NCBI RefSeq assembly: GCF_036227225.1
Contig: NZ_CP109444.1
Coordinates: forward strand, 4,631,501-4,695,500
Source of the DNA: Streptomyces sp. NBC_01478
GTDB lineage: Bacteria; Actinomycetota; Actinomycetes; Streptomycetales; Streptomycetaceae
Reading direction: 5' to 3'
Length of the DNA: 64,000 nt
Positions within the stretch are counted from its first letter, which is position 1; every line of letters starts with the position of its first letter. Shown here one piece after another: positions 8,886-18,176 of the stretch. The notes beneath the pieces are model-generated. The model was given only the letters and a program-made list of their open reading frames with translations. It was not told where the DNA came from and made no database searches. Position numbers and translations under genes: made by a program.

Positions 8886-9467
8886 TCACACGGCAGCGGT
8901 GCCGATGAGCGCGTTGCGGGTGACCAGGGCGGCCAGTTCGTCCTCCGTCAGGGACTCCGTGCCCGCGGGCCTGAGCGGCAGGACCATGTACCGGCTCTCC
9001 GCGCTGGAGTCCCACACGGTGATGTCCGTGGCCGCGGGCAACCGGAGGCCGAACTCGGCCAGTACGGAACGGGGTTCGCGGACCACGCGGGAGCGGTAGG
9101 CCTCCGACTTGTACCAGCCCGGGGACGGGCCGAGGAGGGGCAGGGGGTAGCAGGAGCAGAGGGTGCAGACGATGACGTTGTGGGTCGCTTCCGTGTTCTC
9201 GACGACCCGCAGCCGCTGGAACGAGCCGTCCATGAAGCCGAGTTCCTGCACGGCGGCCGTGCCGTCCGTCAACAGCCGTTCCCGGTAGGCCTCGTCGGTC
9301 CAGGCGCGGGCGACGACCCGCGCACCGTTCACCGGCGACGCACCCGAGAGGAACGCGTCGAGCACCTCGTCGACCGCTCCGCCCGCGACGATCCCCTTCT
9401 CCTCCAGCAGGGTCTCAAGGCGCCGCACCCGCCGGGAGACCGAGGCGTCCTCGTGGTCACCGCTCAT
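8886..9467 (-). CDS. Nitrile hydratase alpha-type subunit, cobalt type (193 aa)
   Basis: This is the metal-binding subunit of a nitrile hydratase or close relative (thiocyanate hydrolase gamma, toyocamycin nitrile hydratase). It carries the claw motif Cys101-Thr-Leu-Cys104-Ser105-Cys106, whose cysteines and backbone amides bind the non-corrin metal. Thr at the second position is the cobalt form; iron enzymes have Ser. The flanking YRSRVVREPR matches the family. The usual CYPWP after the claw is CYPLP here. A GAGGAT ribosome site lies just upstream. The start overlaps the stop of the preceding gene by 11 bases, so translation is coupled. Length fits the family (about 190-210). It is the last gene of a likely hppD-betaN-betaC-alpha unit. 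No cobalt transporter or activator gene is adjacent. Confidence 0.9.
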   Translation of the reverse strand: MSGDHEDASVSRRVRRLETLLEEKGIVAGGAVDEVLDAFLSGASPVNGARVVARAWTDEAYRERLLTDGTAAVQELGFMDGSFQRLRVVENTEATHNVIVCTLCSCYPLPLLGPSPGWYKSEAYRSRVVREPRSVLAEFGLRLPAATDITVWDSSAESRYMVLPLRPAGTESLTEDELAALVTRNALIGTAAV

Positions 9468-9753
9468 CGTCACGATCCTCTTCGTACGCTTCCAAGTAGC
9501 TTTCCCACAGGTCCAGTACGACGTGGTGGTCGCCCTCGCCCCACAGGTCGCGAGCCGCGAACCGCACCGCGTACACCTGCTCCACCGGCGCGTCCCCGCG
9601 CCCCCGCGCACTGACGTCGGCCAGCTCCGCGCGCCCCTCCGGCTCGACGACGACGCCGGACTTGCCGCGCGCGTACCGGGGCAGGCGGGTGTGGTGCGGC
9701 GGGTCGTGCGGGAAGGTCCGCACCCGGGTGCCGGGCGGGAAGCGGTCAGTCAT
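9457..9753 (-). CDS. Nitrile hydratase beta subunit, C-terminal half as a separate protein (98 aa)
   Basis: This small protein equals the C-terminal SH3-like barrel of a normal nitrile hydratase beta subunit. It begins FPPGTRVRT and contains HTRLPRYARGKSG, which matches the canonical PPGHTRLPRYVRGK block that carries an active-site Arg. It ends with the typical VYAVRFAARDLWGE and LDLWESYLE. Normal beta subunits are about 220-230 aa in one chain. Here the N-terminal half is a separate gene overlapping by 8 bases. The same split is known in thiocyanate hydrolase (scnB, scnA, scnC) and in the toyocamycin nitrile hydratase (toyJKL), in both of which the pieces assemble into one enzyme. Confidence 0.87.
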   Translation of the reverse strand: MTDRFPPGTRVRTFPHDPPHHTRLPRYARGKSGVVVEPEGRAELADVSARGRGDAPVEQVYAVRFAARDLWGEGDHHVVLDLWESYLEAYEEDRDDER

Positions 9754-10027
9754 CCAACTCACCCGGTTCGAGGACGCCTTTGCGTTCCAGCAGGGCGGTG
9801 ATCGCGGTGAACCAGCGTTCGTAGTACGACATCGAGAGGTACGCGGCGGGCGGGATCGCCTCGATCGCGTCCCGGAACTCGTTGGTGTTGAAGATCCCTT
9901 GCGCGCGCAGGGCGTTGAACAGCCCGACGACCCGGGCCTCCCAGTCGGCGTGGAAGGGCTCGGGGTCGTCGGTGGTGTCGATGGCACCGAAGCCCTGGGT
10001 GCCGCCCACGTCGTTGATCCTGGCCAT
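9746..10027 (-). CDS. Nitrile hydratase beta subunit, N-terminal half as a separate protein (93 aa)
   Basis: The sequence matches the helical N-terminal domain of nitrile hydratase beta: it starts MARINDVGGTQGFG, where the family has NGIHDTGGxxGxG, and contains EFRDAIEAIPPAAYLSMSYY and WFTAITALLERKGVL. Small cobalt-insertion activators are also related to this domain. However, they are longer and are not normally fused by overlap to a beta C-terminal piece, so a structural subunit is more likely. The ATG at 10027 lies 38 bases after the hppD stop on the same strand, with no good ribosome site and no clear promoter, suggesting transcription from hppD. Confidence 0.87.
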   Translation of the reverse strand: MARINDVGGTQGFGAIDTTDDPEPFHADWEARVVGLFNALRAQGIFNTNEFRDAIEAIPPAAYLSMSYYERWFTAITALLERKGVLEPGELDD

Positions 10028-10065
10028 GGGTGCAGCGTACGTCCGTATCCGGGGCTACGGCCGCG

Positions 10066-11283
<1,218 letters not shown>

Positions 11284-11345
11284 TCAGTGGTACGACCGTT
11301 TCGGCGGGCTTTCCGTACAGGATGACCATCGGTGGAGGCGGCGGC

Positions 11346-11837
11346 ATGGGGATCGATCAGCTCGACGGCCGGATCATCGTGCTGCTGGCCGAGGAGCCGC
11401 GGATCGGGGTGCTGGAGATGTCCCGGCGGCTGGGGGTGGCCCGGGGGACGGTGCAGGCGCGGCTGGACCGGCTTCAGTCGAATGGAGTCATCCGCGGGTT
11501 CGGGCCCCAGGTCGATCCGGCGGCGCTCGGCTATCCGGTCACGGCGTTCGCGACGCTGGAGATCCGGCAGGGGCAAGGGACGGACGTCCGGGCGCACTTG
11601 GCGACCGTCCCGGAGGTGCTCGAACTGCACACCACGACCGGCAGCGGGGACATGCTGTGCCGGCTGGTGGCCCGCTCGAACGCCGATCTTCAGCGGGTCA
11701 TCGACCGGGTTGTCGGTTTTGATGGCATTGTCCGGGCCGCCACCGCGATCGTGATGGAGAACCCGGTTCCGCTGCGGGTCATCCCCTTGGTGGAACAGGC
11801 GGCCCTGGATCGGGAAAGGACGACCTGGCCGACGTAG
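11346..11837 (+). CDS. Lrp/AsnC family transcriptional regulator (163 aa)
   Basis: The N-terminal winged helix (about residues 1-60; IDQLDGRIIVLLAEEP, then LGVARGTVQARLDRL as the recognition helix) is followed by an RAM/AsnC ligand-binding domain (about 70-150). The ligand is probably an amino acid or aromatic keto acid. The ATG at 11346 has GGAGGC 7 bases upstream, although the reading frame is open 66 bases further. It is divergent from hppD across about 125 bases, and its stop is 12 bases before the ABC transporter operon, so it may be co-transcribed with the transporter as well as controlling hppD. Confidence 0.88.
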   Translation: MGIDQLDGRIIVLLAEEPRIGVLEMSRRLGVARGTVQARLDRLQSNGVIRGFGPQVDPAALGYPVTAFATLEIRQGQGTDVRAHLATVPEVLELHTTTGSGDMLCRLVARSNADLQRVIDRVVGFDGIVRAATAIVMENPVPLRVIPLVEQAALDRERTTWPT

Positions 11838-11849
11838 GGGTGTGGGCAT

Positions 11850-12497
11850 GTGAGCTTCTGGGAGTACGTGAGCAACCGGCACCAGCAACTGCTCACCGAC
11901 GCCTACCAACATGCCAGCGCGGTCTTCCAGTGCATGGTCGTGGCCACGCTGATCGGGGTGCTGATCGGGGTCGTGACCTATCGGAGCGAGTGGGCGGGCA
12001 ACCTGGCCACCACGGCCACGTCGACCATTCTGACCATTCCGTCGCTCGCCATGATCGGTCTGCTCATTCCGATCGTGGGCCTTGGCGTTCCGCCCACCGT
12101 GATCGCTCTGACCCTGTACGGGCTGCTGCCGATCGTGCGCAACTCGATCGTGGGGCTGCGCGGGGTCGACCCGTCCCTGGTGGACGCGGCGAAGGGCATC
12201 GGGATGTCCCGGCTGATGCGGCTCGCGCGGGTCGAACTGCCGCTGGCCTGGCCGCCGATCCTGACCGGTATCCGGGTCTCCACCCAGATGCTGATGGGCA
12301 TCGCGGCCATCGCGGCGTACGCCTCCGGGCCCGGCCTCGGCAACGAGATCTTCCGCGGTATCGGGTCGCTGGGCAGCAAGAACGCCCTCAACCAGGTGCT
12401 CGCGGGCACGCTCGGGATCATCGTCCTGGCGCTGCTGTTCGACGCCGCGTACGTCCTTCTCGGACGGCTGACCATTCCCAGGGGGATCCGTGCCTGA
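11850..12497 (+). CDS. Glycine betaine/choline-type ABC transporter permease
   Basis: This is an OpuCB/ProW-like inner-membrane component (215 aa) with about five hydrophobic segments. The EAA-type loop near residues 112-130 reads DAAKGIGMSRLMRLARVELPLA and contacts the ATPase. Its start is GTG at 11850, 12 bases after the regulator stop. The reading frame overlaps the next gene by 8 bases, so translation is coupled. Two similar permeases in one operon is the normal OpuC arrangement. Substrates of this family are quaternary ammonium osmoprotectants. Confidence 0.88.
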   Translation: MSFWEYVSNRHQQLLTDAYQHASAVFQCMVVATLIGVLIGVVTYRSEWAGNLATTATSTILTIPSLAMIGLLIPIVGLGVPPTVIALTLYGLLPIVRNSIVGLRGVDPSLVDAAKGIGMSRLMRLARVELPLAWPPILTGIRVSTQMLMGIAAIAAYASGPGLGNEIFRGIGSLGSKNALNQVLAGTLGIIVLALLFDAAYVLLGRLTIPRGIRA

Positions 12498-13737
12498 GCC
12501 GGCGACCACCACGACCTCCGGTGCCTCCATCGAACTGGAGAACCTGACCAAGAAGTACCCGGGCAGTCAGCAGCCGGCCGTCGACAGCGTCAACATGGAG
12601 ATCAAGGCGGGCGAGCTGGTCGTCTTCGTCGGGCCCTCCGGCTGCGGGAAGTCCACCACGCTCAAGATGATCAACCGGCTGATCGAACCGACCGGCGGTC
12701 GCATCCGCATCGACGGCGAGGACGTCACCGACATCGACCCGGTGAAGCTGCGCCGCAAGGTCGGCTACGCGATCCAGTCGAGCGGTCTCTTCCCGCACAT
12801 GACCGTCGCCCAGAACATCGCGCTGGTACCGAGGATGATCGGCTGGTCGAAGTCCCGGATCAGGAACCGGGTGGAGGAGATGCTCGACCTGGTCGGGCTC
12901 GACGCCGGCGAGTTCCAGGGCCGCTATCCGCGCCAGCTCTCCGGCGGGCAGCAGCAACGCGTGGGCGTGGCACGGGCGTTGGCGGCCGATCCGCCGGTGC
13001 TGCTGATGGACGAACCGTTCGGCGCGGTCGACCCGATCACCCGCGACCATCTCCAGGACGAGCTGATCAGGCTCCAGCACGAACTGCACAAGACGATCGT
13101 CTTCGTCACCCACGACTTCGACGAGGCGATCAAACTGGGCGACCGGATCGCCGTGCTGCGCGAACGCTCGCACATCGCGCAGTTCGACACCCCGGAGGCG
13201 ATCCTCACCAACCCTGCGGACGACTTCGTGTCCGGGTTCGTGGGCGCCGGGGCCGCCCTGAAGCGGCTGAACCTGACCCGCGTACGGGACGTGGAGATCA
13301 CCGACTATCCGACGGTGACCGTCGACGACCCGCTCCAGAACATCTTCGACAAACTCCGGGACAGCGGCACCAACGAGATCCTCCTCCTCGACAAGCGCGG
13401 CCGGCCCTACAAGTGGCTGCGGCGCGGCGACATGATGCGCGCCAAGGGGTCGCTGGCCCGGGCGGGCACGCTGGTCAGCGACACCGTGACCCGGGACGCG
13501 ACCCTCCGGGACGCGCTGGAGGCCGTGCTCACGGACAACGCGGGGCGGGTCGCGGTCACCGGGCGGCGCGGCGAGTACACCGGCGTCGTCGACATGGAGA
13601 CGCTGATGAACTCCGTGCACGAACTCCTCGAAGCCGACCGGCTGGAGGCCATGGAGGGCCGGCACGAGCTGGAGGAGGCCCGGGCCCTCCAGACGCACGC
13701 CGAGCAGGAAGGCGCCGGCGGGGAGGAGAAGGCGTGA
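12490..13737 (+). CDS. Glycine betaine/choline-type ABC transporter ATPase with CBS domains
   Basis: This is the ATP-binding subunit (415 aa), OpuCA/ProV-like. Walker A is GPSGCGKST (about 48-56), the Q-loop follows in YAIQSSGLFPHM, the signature is LSGGQQQR (about 150) and Walker B is LLMDEPFGAVDP (about 171). A C-terminal pair of CBS modules (about 260-390) is the usual osmosensing or nucleotide-sensing part of this family. The last 30 residues are Glu/Ala-rich. Start is GTG at 12490, inside the end of the permease gene, and its stop overlaps the next start in GTGA. Confidence 0.92.
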   Translation: MPEPATTTTSGASIELENLTKKYPGSQQPAVDSVNMEIKAGELVVFVGPSGCGKSTTLKMINRLIEPTGGRIRIDGEDVTDIDPVKLRRKVGYAIQSSGLFPHMTVAQNIALVPRMIGWSKSRIRNRVEEMLDLVGLDAGEFQGRYPRQLSGGQQQRVGVARALAADPPVLLMDEPFGAVDPITRDHLQDELIRLQHELHKTIVFVTHDFDEAIKLGDRIAVLRERSHIAQFDTPEAILTNPADDFVSGFVGAGAALKRLNLTRVRDVEITDYPTVTVDDPLQNIFDKLRDSGTNEILLLDKRGRPYKWLRRGDMMRAKGSLARAGTLVSDTVTRDATLRDALEAVLTDNAGRVAVTGRRGEYTGVVDMETLMNSVHELLEADRLEAMEGRHELEEARALQTHAEQEGAGGEEKA

Positions 13738-14537
13738 CCACTCCCGAGCTGGAAGAAGAGGCGGAAGTCGAGGCCCCGCCGCCCGCGCCTCCCCCGAAGC
13801 GACGCGTCACCTGGCAGAAGCTGACGATTCTGCCCGCGTTCCTGGTGGCGGTCCTGCTGGCGACCTGGCTGTGGTTCAACCAGGCGGACCTGGACGCCAT
13901 TTCGGAGAACGCGCTGTCCAACGGGCAGGTGAGCAAGGCCCTTTGGCAGCATGTCCAACTGACCGTGATCTCCACGTTCTTCGTGCTGATCATCGCGATC
14001 CCGCTGGGCATCCTGCTGACCCGCAGGGCGTTCCGGAAGGCCGCACCGGTGGCGATGACCTTCGCCAACATGGGCCAGGCCACCCCGGCGATCGGCCTGT
14101 TGGCCCTGCTGGTGATCTGGCTGGGCACCGGCGAGAAGGCGGCCCTGATCGGCATCATCATCTACGCCGTCCTGCCGGTGCTGTCCAACACCATCGCCGG
14201 CCTGAAGGCCAACGACCCCACGCTCCTGGAGGCGGCCCGGGGCATCGGCATGTCCCAACTCGGCGTCCTGAGACGGGTGGAGCTCCCGCTCGCCGTCCCG
14301 CTGATCCTGGCCGGCGTCCGCACGGCCCTGGTCCTCAACGTCGGTACGGCGACCCTGGCGACCTTCGGCGGGGGCGGCGGCCTGGGCGTCCTGATCACCA
14401 CCGGCATCACCACCCAGCGGATGCCCGTCCTGGTCCTCGGCTCGATCCTCACGGTCAGTCTCGCCCTGCTGGTGGACTGGCTGGCCTCGCTGGCCGAACT
14501 GCTGCTGCGGCCAAGGGGATTGGAGGCGGGCGCATGA
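13734..14537 (+). CDS. Glycine betaine/choline-type ABC transporter permease (second)
   Basis: This second inner-membrane subunit (267 aa) has an acidic, Pro-rich cytoplasmic start, one extra N-terminal membrane helix (about 28-45) and the permease domain (about 70-265). The EAA loop reads EAARGIGMSQLGVLRRVELPLA. GTG at 13734 overlaps the ATPase stop by 4 bases, and its own stop overlaps the next ATG by 4. It pairs with the permease at 11850 to form the heterodimeric channel. Confidence 0.9.
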   Translation: MTTPELEEEAEVEAPPPAPPPKRRVTWQKLTILPAFLVAVLLATWLWFNQADLDAISENALSNGQVSKALWQHVQLTVISTFFVLIIAIPLGILLTRRAFRKAAPVAMTFANMGQATPAIGLLALLVIWLGTGEKAALIGIIIYAVLPVLSNTIAGLKANDPTLLEAARGIGMSQLGVLRRVELPLAVPLILAGVRTALVLNVGTATLATFGGGGGLGVLITTGITTQRMPVLVLGSILTVSLALLVDWLASLAELLLRPRGLEAGA

Positions 14538-15496
14538 AACGCACCTGTCTGCTGCTGTCCGGGACGCTGTTCGTCGTCTCCGGCTGCGGACTGACCAGCG
14601 GCTCCCCCATGGTCGACGACGTCAGCCCCGGCACGATCGGGCGGGGCGAGCCGCTCAAGGGCGCCCATCTCACCGTCACCTCCAAGGAGTTCACCGAGCA
14701 ACTGATCCTCGGCGCGATGATGGGCATCGCCTTCGAGGCGGCCGGCGCGGATGTCCTCGACCGGACCGGCATCCAGGGTTCGATCGGCGCGCGGGAGGCC
14801 GTCAAGTCCGGTGACGCGGACGGGATGTACGAGTACACCGGCACCGCGTGGATCACCTACCTCGGCAACAGCGAACCGATCACCGACCCGATGAAGCAGT
14901 GGGAGGCGGTCCGGGACGCCGACCTCAAGAACGGCCTGACCTGGCTGCCGCCCTCCGCTCTCAACAACACCTACGCGCTCGCGATGAACCAGGCCAACTT
15001 CAAGAAGTACGGCACGAAGACGCTCTCCGAGGTGGCCGCGCTGGCGAAGAAGGACCCGGGTGCGGTGACGGTGTGCGTGGAGAGCGAGTTCGCCAACCGC
15101 GCGGACGGGCTGCCGGGCATGGAGAAGGCGTACGGCATGAATCTCCCGGCGAAGAACATCACGCAGATGGACACCGGGATCATCTACACCCAGGTGAAGA
15201 AGGGGAGTTGCACGTACGGCGAGGTCTTCACCACCGACGGCCGCATCAAGTCGATGAACCTCGCGGTGATGGCCGACGACAAGAAGTTCTTCCCCAACTA
15301 CAACGCGGCGCCCGAGATCAACACGAAGGCCCTGAAGAAGTGGCCGGCGATCGCGAAGGTCCTGGACCCGGTCACGAAGAAGCTGAACAACACGGTGGCG
15401 CAGGCGCTGAACGCGAAGGTGGATGTCGACGGGGAGGATCCGCATCAGGTGGCGTTGGACTGGATGAAGGCGGAGGGGTTGGTCAAGGGCGGGTGA
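14534..15496 (+). CDS. Glycine betaine/choline-type ABC transporter substrate-binding lipoprotein
   Basis: A lipoprotein signal is evident: Lys-Arg start, hydrophobic stretch, then a lipobox-like VVSGC with the acylated Cys at about residue 18. The mature 300 residues form an OpuAC-type binding domain, starting LTVTSKEFTEQLILG as in choline/betaine binders of this type. Length is 320. The ATGA overlap with the permease gene places it last in the four-gene operon. I cannot distinguish glycine betaine, choline and carnitine from sequence alone. Confidence 0.92.
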   Translation: MKRTCLLLSGTLFVVSGCGLTSGSPMVDDVSPGTIGRGEPLKGAHLTVTSKEFTEQLILGAMMGIAFEAAGADVLDRTGIQGSIGAREAVKSGDADGMYEYTGTAWITYLGNSEPITDPMKQWEAVRDADLKNGLTWLPPSALNNTYALAMNQANFKKYGTKTLSEVAALAKKDPGAVTVCVESEFANRADGLPGMEKAYGMNLPAKNITQMDTGIIYTQVKKGSCTYGEVFTTDGRIKSMNLAVMADDKKFFPNYNAAPEINTKALKKWPAIAKVLDPVTKKLNNTVAQALNAKVDVDGEDPHQVALDWMKAEGLVKGG

Positions 15497-15511
15497 GTTC
15501 CAAAGAACTCG

Positions 15512-15545
15512 TTGCAAAGGAGTCTTTGCAACGCTATCTTTGCAA
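15512..15545 (+). promoter_or_regulatory. Palindromic operator overlapping a leaderless promoter
   Basis: TTGCAAAG (15512-15519) and CTTTGCAA (15524-15531) are a perfect inverted repeat with a 4-base spacer, and a third half-site CTTTGCAA lies at 15538-15545. TTGCAA at 15512-15517 is separated by exactly 17 bases from TATCTT at 15535-15540, a plausible -35/-10 pair. The ATG at 15548 begins 8 bases after the -10 and has no ribosome site, so the transcript is probably leaderless. A bound repressor would cover the promoter, suggesting autoregulation by the ArsR-like product. Confidence 0.7.
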
Positions 15546-15547
15546 GT

Positions 15548-16132
15548 ATGCCCGAGCCCGAGGAACGTCCCACACGCGTACTCGATGCCCGCTCCCTGCG
15601 CGGCCTCGCCCATCCCCTGCGCATGCGCCTGCTGAGCGAGCTACGACGCAACGGTCCCGCCACCGCCTCCCAACTCGCGGCCAAACTGGGCGAGTCCAGC
15701 GGGGCTACCAGCTACCACCTGCGGCAGCTCGCCGAGTACGGCTTCCTTGAAGACGCGCCGGAGCACGGCAAGGGCCGGGAGCGCTGGTGGCAAGCGATGC
15801 ACGGGGGCGTGGAACTCAACGAGACCCTGCTCCTCGACCCGGACCCGGCGGTCCGCGGTGCCGCCGCCGTGTTCATGCACGAGGTCTCGACCGTCCACGC
15901 CCAGGAGCTCTCGACCTTCGTCGCCACCACGCACGACTGGTCCGCGGACTGGTACGAAGCCTCGGACGCGAGCGACTGGACCCTACGGCTGACGCCCGAG
16001 ATGTCGGTCGAGCTCATCGCGAAGATGCACGAACTCGTCAACAGCTACCGCGCACAAGCCCTGCCCGAAGGCACCCCGGAGGCCGAGCAGGTGCGGATCC
16101 ACAGCCACGTCTTCCCCGTCCGAACGGTCTGA
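15548..16132 (+). CDS. ArsR-like winged-helix transcriptional regulator (194 aa)
   Basis: The N-terminal winged helix (about residues 14-90) contains ARSLRGLAHPLRMRLLSEL, the typical ArsR opening, and SGATSYHLRQLAEYGFL as recognition helix. There is no CxC metal-binding motif, so it is not an obvious metal sensor. The C-terminal about 100 residues have acidic and aromatic stretches and may bind a small ligand or form the dimer. The ATG directly follows the palindromic promoter. A 65-residue ORF begins 14 bases after its stop and may be in the same unit. Confidence 0.87.
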   Translation: MPEPEERPTRVLDARSLRGLAHPLRMRLLSELRRNGPATASQLAAKLGESSGATSYHLRQLAEYGFLEDAPEHGKGRERWWQAMHGGVELNETLLLDPDPAVRGAAAVFMHEVSTVHAQELSTFVATTHDWSADWYEASDASDWTLRLTPEMSVELIAKMHELVNSYRAQALPEGTPEAEQVRIHSHVFPVRTV

Positions 16133-16145
16133 GAGGCACCGCCCG

Positions 16146-16343
16146 ATGCACCCCGAGACCCACCTCGCCCTGCACCACGCCCGCACCGCCGAACTCCAGG
16201 CCCGGGCCGCGGCCCACCGCCTCGCCGCCGAGGCCGGGGCACCCCGGCAGGAACTCCGTACCCGCCTCGGCTGGACCCTCGTGGAACTGGGGCTGCGGTT
16301 GGCCGCCACGCCGCCGAACGGTACGAAGCCCGCCGTCGCCTAA
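16146..16343 (+). CDS. Small Ala/Arg/Leu-rich helical protein (65 aa), unknown
   Basis: I do not recognise it. The sequence is dominated by Ala, Leu, Arg and His and predicts two amphipathic helices, roughly residues 5-30 and 35-53. GAGAGG sits about 9 bases before the ATG, and spacing from the ArsR-like gene is 13 bases, which favours a real co-transcribed gene. Its stop overlaps the stop of the convergent Lon-domain gene by 4 bases. Confidence 0.55.
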   Translation: MHPETHLALHHARTAELQARAAAHRLAAEAGAPRQELRTRLGWTLVELGLRLAATPPNGTKPAVA

Positions 16344-17134
16344 CAGCCCGGCACCGAACCCTTACCCGTCTCCAACGCCTTCAGCGCGCTCACCGCGCCC
16401 TTCAGCGAGGTCACCGCAACCAGCCGTAGACCCTTGGGCAGTTCGGACTTGGCGTCCGAGCATTCGGCCTTCGGTACCAGGAACACCGTCGCTCCGTCGC
16501 GGCGCGCGGCCTGGGTCTTCAGGGCCACTCCCCCGACCGCGCCCACCGTGCCGTCGGTGCCGATCGTGCCCGTGCCGGCGATGGTGCGACCGCCGGTGAG
16601 ATCGCCCCCGCTGCCGTCGCCGTTCAGCTTGTCGATGATCCCCAGGGTGAAGAGCAGACCCGCGCTGGGGCCGCCGACGTCCGCCAACGTCAGCGTGACC
16701 TTGACCTTCTTGTCGCTGAGGTTCAGGTAGTTGAGCGCGGCCGTGGTCGCGTCGTCCTGCGACTCCTGCATCTGCTCCGTGTTGTGCTGCTCGATCTCCT
16801 TGACGCTGTTGCCGCTCGGGTAGACCGAGTCACGCGGCATGACCGCTCGATCGGTACGGAACCAACTGTCGATCACATCGCTCAACGCGACATGCTGATC
16901 GGGTCCGGTCGCCTCGATCGTCGTCATGCGCAACTGACCGCTCGTCGTCCGCACCGGCGCCCCGGAGATCGTGATCACCGGGGTGCCCTTGTTCTCGCCG
17001 AGCACGTTCGCGGTCAGACCGGGCTGCGCCAGCGAGAAGGGCAGCGGCGCGAAGCCCGCCGTGGCGAGCAGTGCCACGACGGGCAGGGCGCAGACGGCTA
17101 CGGCCTGGGGGCGCGTGAGGCGAGAGAGGAGCAC
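16340..17134 (-). CDS. Membrane-anchored Lon-type (S16) serine protease, YlbL-like
   Basis: This protein of 264 residues has an N-terminal membrane anchor or signal segment (about 10-36) followed by an S16 Lon proteolytic domain (about 130-255). The catalytic dyad is visible: Ser157 in GGPSAGL and a Lys in GGVALKTQAA (about 206). The YlbL relatives are anchored proteases, usually with a PDZ domain, which I do not see here: the 60-125 region is too short and unlike PDZ. The active site should therefore face outward. Start is ATG at 17134. Substrate is unknown. Confidence 0.85.
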   Translation of the reverse strand: MLLSRLTRPQAVAVCALPVVALLATAGFAPLPFSLAQPGLTANVLGENKGTPVITISGAPVRTTSGQLRMTTIEATGPDQHVALSDVIDSWFRTDRAVMPRDSVYPSGNSVKEIEQHNTEQMQESQDDATTAALNYLNLSDKKVKVTLTLADVGGPSAGLLFTLGIIDKLNGDGSGGDLTGGRTIAGTGTIGTDGTVGAVGGVALKTQAARRDGATVFLVPKAECSDAKSELPKGLRLVAVTSLKGAVSALKALETGKGSVPGC

Positions 17135-17199
17135 GGGATCAATCTAACGCGACGGTCACTTCAGGCCAGGCGCCGGTCACCCCCTGCTCGCGAACGGCC

Positions 17200-17841
17200 T
17201 CAGCGCAGCGCCTCCGCTACCTCGCGCGCCGCGTCGACGACCCGCGGTCCCACCCGTTCGGGCACGGCATCGGCCAGCATCACCACGCCGACGCTGCCCT
17301 CGACGCCCGTGACCCCGAGCAGGGGTGCCGCGGCGCCGCTCGCTCCCGCCTCCAACTCCCCGTGCGTCAAGGTGTATCCGGGTTCGTCGGCGGCCCGGTG
17401 CCGGGCGGCGAGGATCGCGCGGCCGGCGGCTCCCCGGTCCAGGGGGTGGCGGAACCCGGCCCGGTAGGCCACGTGGTAGTCCGTCCAGGTCGGCTCGACC
17501 ACCGCGACGGCGAGGGCGTCCGCCCCGTCGACCAGGGTGAGGTGAGCGGTCGCCCCGATGTCCTCGGCCAGCGACCGCAGCGCGGGCAGCGCCGCCTCCC
17601 GTACCAGCGGATGCACCTGGCGGCCCAGCCGCAGCACCCCGAGCCCGACCCGGGCCCGGCCGCCCAGATCACGGCGTACGAGTGCGTGCTGTTCGAGGGT
17701 GGCCAGCAACCGGTATACGACGGTCCGGTTGACGCCCAGTTTGTTGGACAGTTCGGTGACGGTCAGCCCGTGGTCCGTATCGGCCAGCAGTTTGAGGACG
17801 CGCAGTCCCCGGTCGAGCGTCTGGGAGGTCTCCGCGGTCAC
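17200..17841 (-). CDS. IclR family transcriptional regulator (213 aa)
   Basis: The winged helix occupies about residues 5-60 (SQTLDRGLRVLKLLADT, then LGVNRTVVYRLLATLEQ), followed by an IclR effector domain (about 75-210). I place the start at GTG 17841 because AAGGAG lies 8 bases upstream; a GTG three codons further upstream sits on top of that ribosome site. The family binds small carbon-source molecules. The neighbours give no obvious metabolic target. A 7-bp inverted repeat 48-75 bases upstream is a candidate self-operator. Confidence 0.87.
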   Translation of the reverse strand: MTAETSQTLDRGLRVLKLLADTDHGLTVTELSNKLGVNRTVVYRLLATLEQHALVRRDLGGRARVGLGVLRLGRQVHPLVREAALPALRSLAEDIGATAHLTLVDGADALAVAVVEPTWTDYHVAYRAGFRHPLDRGAAGRAILAARHRAADEPGYTLTHGELEAGASGAAAPLLGVTGVEGSVGVVMLADAVPERVGPRVVDAAREVAEALR

Positions 17842-17889
17842 GACGCCCACTCCTTAGGTGGTGAGGTCGGCGGCCCCCTCGCGGCGGAT

Positions 17890-17915
17890 GCGTCACCGAG
17901 TCCCGTCAGTGACGC
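17890..17915. promoter_or_regulatory. Candidate IclR operator, GCGTCAC-N12-GTGACGC
   Basis: The arms GCGTCAC (17890-17896) and GTGACGC (17909-17915) are perfect reverse complements with a 12-base spacer, 48-75 bases upstream of the IclR start. IclR proteins bind as dimers or tetramers to such palindromes and are usually autoregulated. Binding is inferred. Confidence 0.4.
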
Positions 17916-18176
17916 GCTTCAGAGGCCGCCGATCGGCGAGGCGGCCCGGCGTGTCCGGGCCCAGTCGCTTCACGGCTGCGCTCCGCGGCGGCGCTGCCAC
18001 GGGGCGTGTGCGTAGCGGGACACTAGCGAAGGCGGTTCGCTGAGCGGAAGTCTCCGTCCAGAATCCGGGCACTGACTGGTACGGACCGGTTCACTTGATG
18101 CCGTTATGCCCCGTCCCGGGGATCGGCGTCCTGGAGATCGGCTCAGCGGCCAATGGCGCGTGGCGAGTGGGGGGTG

